Below, piece by piece: positions 1 to 8,209 of a stretch of DNA of 64,000 nucleotides. The notes beneath the pieces are model-generated. The model had not been told where the DNA came from. It worked only from the letters and a program-made list of their open reading frames with translations, and made no database searches. The position numbers and the translations under genes are program-made. This stretch comes from Sphingomonas sp. IC-56 (GTDB lineage: Bacteria; Pseudomonadota; Alphaproteobacteria; Sphingomonadales; Sphingomonadaceae): NCBI RefSeq assembly GCF_021043375.1, contig NZ_JAJNDV010000006.1, positions 124,001 to 188,000 on the forward strand. Direction: 5' to 3'. Each line of letters begins with the position of its first letter. Position 1 is the first letter of the stretch.

Positions 1-453
1 TCCGAGCTCGCCTTCATGTTCTCGATGCCCTGGCTGTATAGGCGCTTCGGTGTGAAGCCGCTGCTGCTGGTCGGCATGGTCGCCTGGGCGCTGCGTTATG
101 CGCTGTTCGCGATCGGCGATGGCGGTGACTCGCTGTGGGCGATCTATCTGGGCGTGGCGCTGCACGGCGTGTGCTATGACTTCTTCTTCGTCGCCGGTGC
201 GATCTACACGCAGACCATCGCCTCGCCCAAGGGCGTGAACGCACAGGCACAGGGGATGCTCACGCTGTTCACCTATGGCGTCGGCATGCTGCTTGGCTCG
301 CAGATCGGCGGCCTGCTTTATGCGCAGCTACCCGCCAACGCGACGATCGCCGACTGGCAGGGCATGTGGTGGTATCCCGCGATCGCCGCGGCGGTGGTCG
401 CCATCCTGTTCCAGCTCAGCTTCCGCGACGACACCAGAGAGGCACGCGCATGA
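1..453 (+). CDS. MFS sugar/nucleoside symporter, C-terminal part
   Basis: The reading frame is open from the first base, so the N-terminal part lies outside the window. The visible 150 residues contain hydrophobic helices separated by short loops, including a Tyr-Arg-Arg-Phe cytoplasmic loop near the start and a Gly-rich helix around the GVGMLLGSQIGG segment. This resembles the last membrane segments of the nucleoside:H+ symporter branch of the major facilitator superfamily, members of which often occur in sugar catabolic operons. It probably brings the operon's substrate or product across the inner membrane. The stop overlaps the next start (ATGA), so it is translationally coupled to the isomerase gene. 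Substrate is unknown. Confidence 0.75.
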   Translation, partial: SELAFMFSMPWLYRRFGVKPLLLVGMVAWALRYALFAIGDGGDSLWAIYLGVALHGVCYDFFFVAGAIYTQTIASPKGVNAQAQGMLTLFTYGVGMLLGSQIGGLLYAQLPANATIADWQGMWWYPAIAAAVVAILFQLSFRDDTREARA

Positions 454-1520
454 CCAGCATGAAGGGCCCGGGGATCTTCCTCGCCCAGTTTCTGGGCGAT
501 GCCGCCCCGTTCGACACGCTCGACAATCTGGCCGAATGGGCGGCGGGCCTGGGCTTTGTCGGCGTGCAGATCCCGTGCGACACCCGGCTGATCGACGTGA
601 AGCTGGCGGCGGAGAGCAAGGATTATTGCGACGATCTGCGCGGGCGGCTGGCCAAGTTCGGCATCGAGCCTACCGAGCTGTCGACGCACCTACAGGGGCA
701 GCTGGTCGCGGTGCACCCCGCCTATGACACGCTGTTCGACGGGTTCGCGCCCGCCGAATTGCACGGCAAGCCGGCCGAGCGCCAGGCCTGGGCCGTCGAG
801 CAGGTGAAGCTCGCGGCCAGGGCCAGCGCCAATCTCGGCCTGTCGGCGCATGCCACCTTCTCGGGCGCGCTCGCCTGGCCCTATGTCTATCCCTGGCCGC
901 AGCGGCCCGCCGGCCTGGTGGAAGAGGCCTTTGCGGAGCTGGCGCGGCGCTGGACGCCGATCCTGGACGTGTTCGACGACGTCGGCGTCGATTGCGCGTT
1001 CGAGATCCATGCAGGCGAGGATCTGCACGACGGCGCATCATGGGAGCGCTTCCTGGCGGCGGTGGACAACCATCCCCGCGCGCGCATCCTGTTCGATCCG
1101 TCGCATTACGTGCTGCAACAGCTCGACTATCTCGACTTTATCGACCGCTATCACGACCGGATCTCCTGCTTCCACGTCAAGGATGCCGAGTTCAACCCGA
1201 CCGGGCGCTCGGGGGTCTATGGCGGCTATGAAAGCTGGGTGAACCGCGCCGGCCGCTTCCGCTCGACGGGGGATGGTCAGGTCGATTTCGGCGCGATTTT
1301 CAGCAAGATGGCGCAATATGGCTATGATGGCTGGGCCGTGCTCGAATGGGAATGCGCGCTGAAGCGGGCCGAGGATGGCGCGCGCGAGGGTGCGCCCTTT
1401 ATCGAGCACCACATGATCCGCGTGACCGAGCGCGCTTTTGACGATTTCGCCGCCAGCGGCGTCGACAAGGGCGCGATCCGCAAGTTGCTCGGGCTTTCTG
1501 TGGAGGCTGGCGAGGCATGA
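450..1520 (+). CDS. Sugar phosphate isomerase/epimerase-like TIM barrel (cytoplasmic)
   Basis: A 356-residue protein of the AP-endonuclease-2-like TIM-barrel superfamily (xylose isomerase-like). Metal-ligand motifs appear in family order: Glu in CAFEIH, Asp-x-x-His in LFDPSHY, His-x-Lys-Asp in CFHVKDAE and a late Glu in VLEWE. There is no signal peptide, so it should act in the cytoplasm, unlike the two Tat-exported TIM barrels downstream. The ATG at 450 overlaps the upstream stop, and its own stop overlaps the next start. In such operons these proteins isomerise or epimerise a keto-sugar; the exact substrate cannot be read from sequence. Confidence 0.85.
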   Translation: MTSMKGPGIFLAQFLGDAAPFDTLDNLAEWAAGLGFVGVQIPCDTRLIDVKLAAESKDYCDDLRGRLAKFGIEPTELSTHLQGQLVAVHPAYDTLFDGFAPAELHGKPAERQAWAVEQVKLAARASANLGLSAHATFSGALAWPYVYPWPQRPAGLVEEAFAELARRWTPILDVFDDVGVDCAFEIHAGEDLHDGASWERFLAAVDNHPRARILFDPSHYVLQQLDYLDFIDRYHDRISCFHVKDAEFNPTGRSGVYGGYESWVNRAGRFRSTGDGQVDFGAIFSKMAQYGYDGWAVLEWECALKRAEDGAREGAPFIEHHMIRVTERAFDDFAASGVDKGAIRKLLGLSVEAGEA

Positions 1521-2665
1521 GCCGCCAACCGCTTCGTCTGGGCATGATCGGCGGCGGCGAAGGTGCGTTCATCGGCGCCGTGCACCGCATGGCCGCCGCG
1601 CTCGACGGCGAGTGGCGCCTGACCGCCGGCGCGTTCAGCACCGACATTGGCCGCAACGGGCGCACCGGCGAACAACTGGGGCTGGACCCGCAACGCGTCT
1701 ATGGCAGCGTCGACAAGATGCTGGCCGCGGAAGCCGCCCTCCCCGCCGCGGCGCGCATTGATGCCGTCGCGATCGTGACGCCCAACCACCTGCACGCATC
1801 GATGGCGATCGCCGCCCTGCGCGCCGGTTTCCATGTGTTCTGCGAAAAGCCGATGGCGATGAGCGTCGCCGAGGCAGAGGCAATTGCCGAGGCGGCACAG
1901 GCCAGCGGCCGCCGCTTCGCCCTGGCCTTCACCTACAGCGGCTACCCCCTGGTTGAGGAAGCACGCGCCCGCGTCGCCCGCGGCGATTTCGGCGCGGTCC
2001 GGCTGGTGCAGGTCGAATATCTGCAAGGCTGGCTGAGCCAGCCGATCGACACCGACGGCAACAAGCAGGCCGAGTGGCGCACCGATCCCGCGCGCGCCGG
2101 ACTTGGCGGCTGCCTGGGCGATATCGGCACTCATGCCTTTCACCTGGCCGAGCATGTCTCGGGCCTGCGCACAGAGGCGCTTTCCGCCGAGCTGTCTATC
2201 CATGTGCCCGGCAGGCGGCTCGACGACGATGTCAGCGCGCTGCTCCGCTTCGACGGCGGTGCGCGTGGCACACTCAAGGCCAGCCAGGTCGCGGCCGGCG
2301 AGGAAAATGGCCTGAAACTGCGCGTCCATGGCGAGCGCGGCGGCCTGGAATGGTCGCAGATGGAGCCGAACACACTCACGCTGCGCTGGCTGGATCGCCC
2401 GGCCGAGATCGTGCGCGCCAACGGCCCCGGCCTTCAGCAAAGCACCACGGGGCTGCTGCGCATTCCGGCCGGGCATCCCGAGGGCTATGTCGAGGCGTTT
2501 GCGAACCTCTACCGCGCCTTTGCCGCCGCCATTCGCGGCGATGGCGAGGGCTGGTTCCCGGGCGTGCCCGATGGGCTGCGCACCATGAAATTCGTCGAGG
2601 CTGTTGTCACCAACGCGGCAGCGGACCAGAAGTGGACCAAAATTGAATCGGGAGAGAAAAGTTGA
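1517..2665 (+). CDS. Gfo/Idh/MocA family NAD(P)-dependent oxidoreductase
   Basis: A 382-residue two-domain dehydrogenase. The N-terminal Rossmann fold begins with [12 protein letters not shown]; the family motif Glu-Lys-Pro is in VFCEKPMA (about residue 115), and the catalytic Asp-x-x-x-His is in [13 protein letters not shown] (about residue 200). No signal peptide, so it is cytoplasmic. Relatives reduce or oxidise sugars, inositols and 3-keto-glycosides. Beside the GMC, cytochrome c and DUF1080 genes it could reduce an imported keto-sugar back to a hexose. It shares ATGA junctions with the genes on both sides. The specific substrate is inferred only. Confidence 0.88.
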   Translation: MSRQPLRLGMIGGGEGAFIGAVHRMAAALDGEWRLTAGAFSTDIGRNGRTGEQLGLDPQRVYGSVDKMLAAEAALPAAARIDAVAIVTPNHLHASMAIAALRAGFHVFCEKPMAMSVAEAEAIAEAAQASGRRFALAFTYSGYPLVEEARARVARGDFGAVRLVQVEYLQGWLSQPIDTDGNKQAEWRTDPARAGLGGCLGDIGTHAFHLAEHVSGLRTEALSAELSIHVPGRRLDDDVSALLRFDGGARGTLKASQVAAGEENGLKLRVHGERGGLEWSQMEPNTLTLRWLDRPAEIVRANGPGLQQSTTGLLRIPAGHPEGYVEAFANLYRAFAAAIRGDGEGWFPGVPDGLRTMKFVEAVVTNAAADQKWTKIESGEKS

Positions 2666-3042
2666 AGCTTCTCATGTGCCTGGCGGCAGGAACGGTTGCC
2701 GCGGCGGCGCTTTTCGTCACGTCCGCACCCACGGTCGCGCAGACAACGCCCCCGCCCGCCTTTGCCGCGTGCAAGGCGTGCCACACGGTTCAGAAGGGCG
2801 GCAAGAACGGGGTGGGTCCCAATCTGTATGGCGTGCCCGGCCGACCGGCGGCGTCGGTCCCCGGCTTCAACTATTCGGCCGCGCTAAAGGCGTCGAAGTT
2901 GCGCTGGGACGATGCGACGCTGAACCAGTATATTGCCGCACCGACCAAGAAGGTGCCCGGCACTCGCATGCCAATCGGCATGGCCGATCCCGCCAAGCGC
3001 GCCGCGATCATCGCCTATCTCAAGGCGGAAAGCGCGAAGTGA
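2662..3042 (+). CDS. Class I cytochrome c, periplasmic
   Basis: A 126-residue monohaem cytochrome with a Sec signal peptide (about residues 1-26). The haem-binding motif is Cys37-Lys-Ala-Cys40-His41, and Met103 in TRMPIG is the likely sixth ligand. Size and C-terminal helix match small soluble class I cytochromes. The start is a TTG overlapping the stop of the dehydrogenase, preceded by a GGGAGAG Shine-Dalgarno. Its position in an operon with a GMC flavoprotein and a gluconate-dehydrogenase-type small subunit suggests that it accepts electrons from that dehydrogenase and passes them to the respiratory chain. Confidence 0.9.
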   Translation: MKLLMCLAAGTVAAAALFVTSAPTVAQTTPPPAFAACKACHTVQKGGKNGVGPNLYGVPGRPAASVPGFNYSAALKASKLRWDDATLNQYIAAPTKKVPGTRMPIGMADPAKRAAIIAYLKAESAK

Positions 3043-3055
3043 TGGCGGTGCGGGC

Positions 3056-3967
3056 ATGACGATCTCGCGCCGGACGCTGCTTGCCGCGGGAGCCGTCACG
3101 CCGCTGGCCGCCGGTATGGCAGGTGCGCAGGGAGCGGCATCCAACGCGGCGCGCTTCTCGCTCGCTTATGCCCCGCACGAAGGCAGCTTCGCCAGCCGCG
3201 GCGGGCTGATCGAGCAGATCGCCTATGCCGCCGACCAGGGCTTTACCGCCTGGGAAGACAATGAAGCGCGTAACCGCAGCGTGGCCGAACAGGCGCGGAT
3301 GGCCAAGGCGCTGGCCGACCGCAACATGACCATGGGTGTGTTCGTCGCGAGCATGCCCAAATGGTCACAGTCGCGGCCGTTGCTCGGCGCGGCGGATGAT
3401 GCCGATCGGGAGGCGTTCCTGGCCGACATCCGCACCTCGATCGACGTCGCCAAGCGCCTGAACGCCAGGCACATGACCGTGGTCACCGGGTTTCTCGATC
3501 TCAAGGTGCCGGTGGACATCCAGACGGCGCGCGTCATCGACGTGATGCGCCGCGCGGGCGACATTGTCGCGCCGCACGGGATCGCGATGGTGATGGAGCC
3601 GCTCAACACGCGCACGAACCATCCGGGCGTCTATATGCAGAGCATCGCGCAGGGCTTTGCCGTCGCACGCGGCGCGAACAGCCCGGGCGTGAAGATCCTG
3701 GCCGATGTCTACCATGAGCAGATTCAGTCCGGGAACCTGATCCCGACGCTGGAGACCTGCTGGAGCGAGATCGGCTATCTTCAGTTCGGCGACAATCCAG
3801 GGCGCAACGAGCCGGGCACGGGCGAGATCAACTATGCCCCGATCGTCAAATGGCTGCGCGCGCGCCGCTATTCGGGCGTGATCGGGATGGAACATGGCAA
3901 TTCGGTTCAAGGCCGCGCCGGCGAGGAACGCCTGATTGCCGCCTACCGCGCCATCGACAAGGGTTGA
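3056..3967 (+). CDS. Hydroxypyruvate isomerase-like TIM barrel, Tat-exported
   Basis: A 303-residue protein starting at ATG 3056. It begins with a twin-arginine signal (ISRRTLLAAG) and an AGAQGA cleavage region, so it is predicted to be exported folded to the periplasm. The TIM-barrel motifs are the Glu of MVMEPLN, the Asp-x-x-His of LADVYHEQ, the GRNEPGTGEIN segment typical of hydroxypyruvate-isomerase-like proteins, and the Glu of GMEHG. Export points to a periplasmic keto-sugar or glycoside as substrate rather than hydroxypyruvate. It lies 13 nt after cytochrome c and 10 nt before the DUF1080 gene. Confidence 0.82.
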   Translation: MTISRRTLLAAGAVTPLAAGMAGAQGAASNAARFSLAYAPHEGSFASRGGLIEQIAYAADQGFTAWEDNEARNRSVAEQARMAKALADRNMTMGVFVASMPKWSQSRPLLGAADDADREAFLADIRTSIDVAKRLNARHMTVVTGFLDLKVPVDIQTARVIDVMRRAGDIVAPHGIAMVMEPLNTRTNHPGVYMQSIAQGFAVARGANSPGVKILADVYHEQIQSGNLIPTLETCWSEIGYLQFGDNPGRNEPGTGEINYAPIVKWLRARRYSGVIGMEHGNSVQGRAGEERLIAAYRAIDKG

Positions 3968-3977
3968 GGGAAGAAGA

Positions 3978-4811
3978 ATGACGCTCATCCGTACAAGCGC
4001 AGTCCTGATCGGCGGCATCGCCTCGATCCTGGCGCTGCCCGCCGCCGCGCAGGAGAAGCCCGGCTTCAAGGATACGCCAGTGCTGCCCGGCGGCACCTGG
4101 CGCGTGCATGATGCAGACCGCCCTGCCCCGGCGGCTGTCGCTCCTGCGGCTCAGCCGGGCGGTGCGCCGGCCGATGCCGTGGTGCTGTTCGACGGGCGTT
4201 CGCTGGATGCATGGCGGGCCGAGCGGACGCTCTGGCCGATCGCGAATGGTGCTTTCACCGTGCCATCGCGTGCCAGCAGCGGTGGAGAGAACAACCTGAT
4301 CTCCAAGCGGAGCTTTGGCGACGTTCAGCTGCACCTGGAGTTCCGCTCGCCCAACCCGCCGACCAAGACCTCGCAGGATCGCGGCAATAGCGGCATCTGG
4401 TTCATGCAGCGCTACGAGTTGCAGATCCTGGATGGGTATCAGAACCCGACCTATGCCGATGGCATGGTGGGCGCGGTCTATGGCTGGAAGCCGCCGCTGG
4501 TGAACGCCGCGCGGCGTCCGGGCGAATGGCAGAGCTATGACGTGATCTTCGAGCGGCCCTGCTTTTCGGCGGACGGCAAGCTGTTGCGACCGGCCTATAT
4601 CACCGCGTTTCTCAACGGCGTACTGGTCCAGAACCATCAGGCGATGCTGGGCACCACCGCCTGGCGCCAGATCGCGAAATACCAGGCGCATCCCGACGCC
4701 GCACCGATCCAGTTGCAGGATCATGATTCCCCCGTATCGTTCCGAAACATCTGGGTCCGGCCGCTGCCAGAGACAGCGATTGCACAGGACCTTGGAGGAG
4801 AGGCTAAGTGA
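3978..4811 (+). CDS. DUF1080 (3-keto-disaccharide hydrolase-like) secreted protein
   Basis: A 277-residue protein with a Sec signal peptide (cleavage near AAAQE, about residue 25) and a concanavalin-like beta-sandwich of the DUF1080 family. Hallmarks are LFDGRSLDAW (about residue 73), the RGNSGIW segment and YELQILDG, in that order. Characterised DUF1080 proteins cleave 3-keto-disaccharides or 3-keto-glycosides. With the GMC dehydrogenase of the same operon this predicts periplasmic oxidation followed by hydrolysis of a glycoside. The start at 3978 has a GAGGGAAGAAG Shine-Dalgarno. The stop overlaps the next GTG start. Confidence 0.85.
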   Translation: MTLIRTSAVLIGGIASILALPAAAQEKPGFKDTPVLPGGTWRVHDADRPAPAAVAPAAQPGGAPADAVVLFDGRSLDAWRAERTLWPIANGAFTVPSRASSGGENNLISKRSFGDVQLHLEFRSPNPPTKTSQDRGNSGIWFMQRYELQILDGYQNPTYADGMVGAVYGWKPPLVNAARRPGEWQSYDVIFERPCFSADGKLLRPAYITAFLNGVLVQNHQAMLGTTAWRQIAKYQAHPDAAPIQLQDHDSPVSFRNIWVRPLPETAIAQDLGGEAK

Positions 4812-5377
4812 TCGATCGTAGAACTGCGCTCGCCGGCGTGGTCGGCATGTTCGGCGCGGGGCTGTTTGCCCCGATCGCCCGCGCTGCCGATGCCGCCAAG
4901 GCTTCGCGTATCCCCGTGATCAGCGAGGGACCGCCTAGCGCCCCCGTATTCACTCCCGCCCAACGGGCGCTGGTGAGCGCGCTCAGCGAGCGGGTGATCC
5001 CCACTACCGATACCCCGGGTGCCATTGCCGCCGGTGTGCCGGAATTTATCGAGAAGATGCTGGCCGACTGGGCGGTGCCCGAAGAGCGCAAGCCGATCCT
5101 GGCGGGACTTCAGGCCGTCGAGGCGCGCAGCCTTCAGGACTATCGGGTGCCCGCGGCGAAGGCCACGCCCGAACAGCAGGACGCGCTGCTCACGCTGGCG
5201 ATGAACGGGCAGATCCCATCGGGCGCTGCGTTCTTCGAGGCGTTCCGGCAGCTGGTCGTCACCGGCTATTACACGTCGGAAGTGGGCATCACGCAGGAGC
5301 GCGAATATCTGCCCGTGCCGGGTGAATATAATGGTGCCTTCCCCTATTCGCAGGTCAACAAGGTGTACAGCGCATGA
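4808..5377 (+). CDS. Gluconate 2-dehydrogenase subunit 3 family protein (Tat carrier subunit)
   Basis: A 189-residue protein with a twin-arginine signal (IDRRTALAGVVG, cleavage near residue 26) and the small-subunit fold of FAD-dependent gluconate, glucose and fructose dehydrogenases; the GYYTSEVGI and YNGAFPYSQ segments near the C-terminus fit the family. In characterised complexes this subunit carries the signal-less flavoprotein subunit through the Tat system and stabilises it. The partner GMC gene downstream indeed has no signal peptide. Translation starts at a GTG that overlaps the DUF1080 stop; its own stop overlaps the next ATG. Confidence 0.87.
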   Translation: MIDRRTALAGVVGMFGAGLFAPIARAADAAKASRIPVISEGPPSAPVFTPAQRALVSALSERVIPTTDTPGAIAAGVPEFIEKMLADWAVPEERKPILAGLQAVEARSLQDYRVPAAKATPEQQDALLTLAMNGQIPSGAAFFEAFRQLVVTGYYTSEVGITQEREYLPVPGEYNGAFPYSQVNKVYSA

Positions 5378-6216
5378 TCAGCCGTAGAACTTTGCTCGGC
5401 GGCGCAGGCGGCGTCGCGGCGCTCGCCTTTGCCGGACGTGTCGCTCCCCCCGCCGCTGCGGCGCAGATCAACGCGATCGGGCTGCAGCTCTATACCGTGC
5501 GCGACATCTTCCAGAAGGATCCGGTCGGCACGCTCGAACAGGTGGCGCGCATCGGCTACCGCGAAGTCGAGTTCGGTGGTGGCGGCTATGACGCCATGGA
5601 TCACGCGCTGCTGCGCCGGACCATGGACCGGCTCGGCCTGCGCTCCCCTTCGATCCACATTGGCTATGATGCGCTGCTCGGGCAGTTCGACAAGTCCGTG
5701 GCGATGGCCAAGACGCTGGGCGCCGACACGGTGGTGCTTCCTTACATGACGGACGAGCACCGCAACGAGCAGGCCTGGCAGGTGGCGCTTCCCAACTTCA
5801 ACCGCTTCGCCGACGGGCTGAACAAGGCCGGGTTGGGCTTTGCGTATCACAACCACGATTTCGAATTCACGGTGAAGCCCGGCGGCGTGAGCCTGTACGA
5901 GCGGTTCCTGAAGGAGACCGATCCTGCGCTGGTGAAGATCGAACTCGATCTCTACTGGGCGGCGCATGCGGGCGAAAGCGCCGCGGCACTGATCGATCGG
6001 CTGGGCAGCCGCATCTATGCCTATCACGTCAAGGACATGCGCGCGGACCGCAGCATGGCCGCAGTAGGCGCCGGGACGACCGATTTCGCTGCGCTGTTCA
6101 AGCGCAAGGCCAGCGCAGGCGTGCGTCACTTCTATGTCGAGAATGATCAGGCGCCGGCGCCCTATCTTCCGGACATCACGACCAGCTTCAAGACGCTGCG
6201 CGCGCTGCGTTTCTGA
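5374..6216 (+). CDS. Sugar phosphate isomerase/epimerase-like TIM barrel, Tat-exported
   Basis: A 280-residue protein with a twin-arginine signal (ISRRTLLGGAG, cleavage near an AAAAQ site around residue 30). The barrel shows the expected metal-site motifs: His-Asn-His in AYHNHDFEF, Glu-x-Asp in KIELDLYWAAHAG, His-x-Lys-Asp in AYHVKDM and a late Glu in FYVENDQAP. It belongs to a different subgroup from the two other TIM barrels of this operon. It probably acts on a keto-sugar in the periplasm. The ATG overlaps the small-subunit stop, and the GMC gene starts 24 nt downstream with its own GGGAGGGGAAG Shine-Dalgarno. Confidence 0.83.
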   Translation: MISRRTLLGGAGGVAALAFAGRVAPPAAAAQINAIGLQLYTVRDIFQKDPVGTLEQVARIGYREVEFGGGGYDAMDHALLRRTMDRLGLRSPSIHIGYDALLGQFDKSVAMAKTLGADTVVLPYMTDEHRNEQAWQVALPNFNRFADGLNKAGLGFAYHNHDFEFTVKPGGVSLYERFLKETDPALVKIELDLYWAAHAGESAAALIDRLGSRIYAYHVKDMRADRSMAAVGAGTTDFAALFKRKASAGVRHFYVENDQAPAPYLPDITTSFKTLRALRF

Positions 6217-6240
6217 CAAGAATACCGGGAGGGGAAGATC

Positions 6241-7917
6241 ATGGCTTCGACCAACAGGTTCGACGCAATCGTCATCGGCTCAGGCGTGAGCGGCGGCTTT
6301 GCTGCCAAGGAGCTTACCGAAAAAGGCCTGCGCGTGCTGATGCTGGACCGTGGCGTCATGGTGGAGCATGGCGAAGGGTATCCGTATGACGGCAAGCCCG
6401 CCTATGAAGTTCCGGCGCGCAACGTCATGCCCAAGGCACTTGTCGACAGCAACTATTTCATTGCCAAGCATGGCTATATCCAGCCGAGCAACCAGCGCTT
6501 CTACAATGACGACCAGCAGAATCCGTATGCCTATGACGAAGGCAGCAAGTTCTTTTGGATTCGTCCGGGCGCGGTCGGCGGCAAGTCGCTGATCTGGGGC
6601 CGCTGGAGCTTCCGCTGGGCGCCCGAGGACTTCGAGGCGAACAAGCGCGACGGGATCGATGGCGTCTGGCCGATCGGCTATGACGACGTTGCGCCGTGGT
6701 ACAGCTATGTCGAGAAATATATCGGCGTGTCGGGTTCGCGCGAGAACCTGCCCTATCTGCCCGACAGCGAGTTCCAGCCGCCGGTGCCGATGAACGTGGC
6801 CGAGAAGTGGCTCAAGGAGCGGCTCGAAACCAAGTTCCCAGGCCGCAAGCTGATCAACACGCGGCTGTCCAACATCACCGAAGACAAGCCCGAACAGGGC
6901 CGCACCAAGTGCCAGTTCCGCAACCAGTGCAGCAATGGCTGCTCGTTCGGCGCGTATTTCTCCACCCAGGCAGTCACGCTGCCGGCGGCGCTCGCTACCG
7001 GGCGGCTGACGCTGCAATCGGACGCGGTGGTCACCAACCTGGAATATGACGCAGGCCGAAAGCGCGTCACGGGCGTGCGCTATGTGGATGCGAAGACCGG
7101 CCAGGCCCAGGTGGTCAATGCCGACCTCGTCTTTGTGTGCGCATCGGCGATCGCGTCGACTCAGATCCTGATGAACTCACGCGCGCCGGGCAGCGAGCGC
7201 AGCCATTTCGACAGCAGCGGTACGCTTGGCCGCTATGTCATGGACCATATCTTCCGCGTGGGCGTCGAGGGCGATATCCCCGGCATGAGCGAGTATATCG
7301 AATATGGCCGGCGCCCGGGGGGCGTCTATGTACCGCGCTTCCGCAACATCGGCGGCGACGAAGGCGTCGGCTTCAAGCGCGGCTATGGCTATCAGGGCAG
7401 CGCGCGACGCGACCCTGCGGCGCCGGTGGGCTTTGGCGCATCGATGAAGCAGGGCATGCGCGGCTATACACCCTGGAAGTTCAGCATGGGCGCGTTTGGC
7501 GAATGCCTCCCCTACAAGGACAACCGCGTTTCGCTGCACACCAGCAAGGTCGACCGCTTCGGCGTGCCGTTGATGCGCTTCGACGTGCGCTTCCGCGACA
7601 ACGAGCTCAAGATGATGGCCGACGCCAAGGTTCAGGGCGAGGCGATGCTGAAGGGCGCCGGGCTTACCAACGTTCGGAGCTGGGAAGGGGAACACGTGCC
7701 TGGCGACGCGATCCACGAAATGGGTGGCGCACGCATGGGCGCGGATCCGCGCACCTCGGTGCTCAATGGGTGGAGCCAGGCACATGATGCGTCGAACCTG
7801 TACGTCACCGATGGCGCACAGATGGCATCGGCATCCTGCGTGAATCCTTCGCTCACCTTCATGGCGCTGACTGCCCGTGCGGCGGATCATGCTGTGCGGC
7901 AGCTAACACGGGCATGA
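6241..7917 (+). CDS. GMC-type FAD sugar dehydrogenase, catalytic subunit
   Basis: A 558-residue flavoprotein. The ADP-binding GxGxxG is in VIGSGVSGG (residues 12-20), the FAD-binding GAVGGKSLIWGR follows at about 110, and the C-terminal catalytic region has His492 in IHEMGGARMG and Asn in NPSLTFMAL. A Cys-x5-Cys-x3-Cys set (Cys224, Cys230, Cys234) resembles the [3Fe-4S] ligands of bacterial FAD-glucose dehydrogenases. There is no signal peptide; export is expected by hitchhiking on the Tat-tagged small subunit at 4808-5377. It probably oxidises a sugar hydroxyl and hands electrons to the operon's cytochrome c. Last gene of the operon. Confidence 0.9.
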   Translation: MASTNRFDAIVIGSGVSGGFAAKELTEKGLRVLMLDRGVMVEHGEGYPYDGKPAYEVPARNVMPKALVDSNYFIAKHGYIQPSNQRFYNDDQQNPYAYDEGSKFFWIRPGAVGGKSLIWGRWSFRWAPEDFEANKRDGIDGVWPIGYDDVAPWYSYVEKYIGVSGSRENLPYLPDSEFQPPVPMNVAEKWLKERLETKFPGRKLINTRLSNITEDKPEQGRTKCQFRNQCSNGCSFGAYFSTQAVTLPAALATGRLTLQSDAVVTNLEYDAGRKRVTGVRYVDAKTGQAQVVNADLVFVCASAIASTQILMNSRAPGSERSHFDSSGTLGRYVMDHIFRVGVEGDIPGMSEYIEYGRRPGGVYVPRFRNIGGDEGVGFKRGYGYQGSARRDPAAPVGFGASMKQGMRGYTPWKFSMGAFGECLPYKDNRVSLHTSKVDRFGVPLMRFDVRFRDNELKMMADAKVQGEAMLKGAGLTNVRSWEGEHVPGDAIHEMGGARMGADPRTSVLNGWSQAHDASNLYVTDGAQMASASCVNPSLTFMALTARAADHAVRQLTRA

Positions 7918-7927
7918 AGCGGGCATC

Positions 7928-7944
7928 AGCCTGCATGCCAGGCT
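7928..7944 (+). terminator. Small hairpin after the GMC gene
   Basis: A perfect 6-bp inverted repeat (AGCCTG / CAGGCT, 5-nt loop) begins 11 nt after the GMC stop. It could help end the operon transcript, but no T-run follows, so this is only a weak terminator candidate. Confidence 0.3.
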
Positions 7945-8109
7945 AGGGATACGCCCTCCTGCCGCGCAACGCCGGTGTGCGAAGCGCGGCGGAGTTGGGG
8001 ATGTAGAGTGTGCTTGGCCCGTACTTTGCTGCCGAAATGCTCGTCGCTCGCCCTACTGTCCGCATAAATATTACAATTTGCGCCACGATGTCTTTTTGAA
8101 AATGTCAGC

Positions 8110-8137
8110 TTGACAGTTTCTTCGAGCAGTCTAGCGT
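8110..8137 (+). promoter_or_regulatory. Possible sigma70-type promoter of the TBDR gene
   Basis: A consensus TTGACA lies at 8110-8115, followed after 16 nt by TAGCGT at 8132-8137 as a weak -10. The 292-nt gap between the GMC operon and the receptor is locally AT-richer than the genes. A GTCATGAC palindrome at 8139-8146 directly downstream could be a regulator site. Predicted by eye only. Confidence 0.35.
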
Positions 8138-8209
8138 TGTCATGACGATGCACAAAGGTGCACGCGCAGTGGTGGCATCTCGAAGCGGCCGCCAGATCAG
8201 GAGAGGAAG

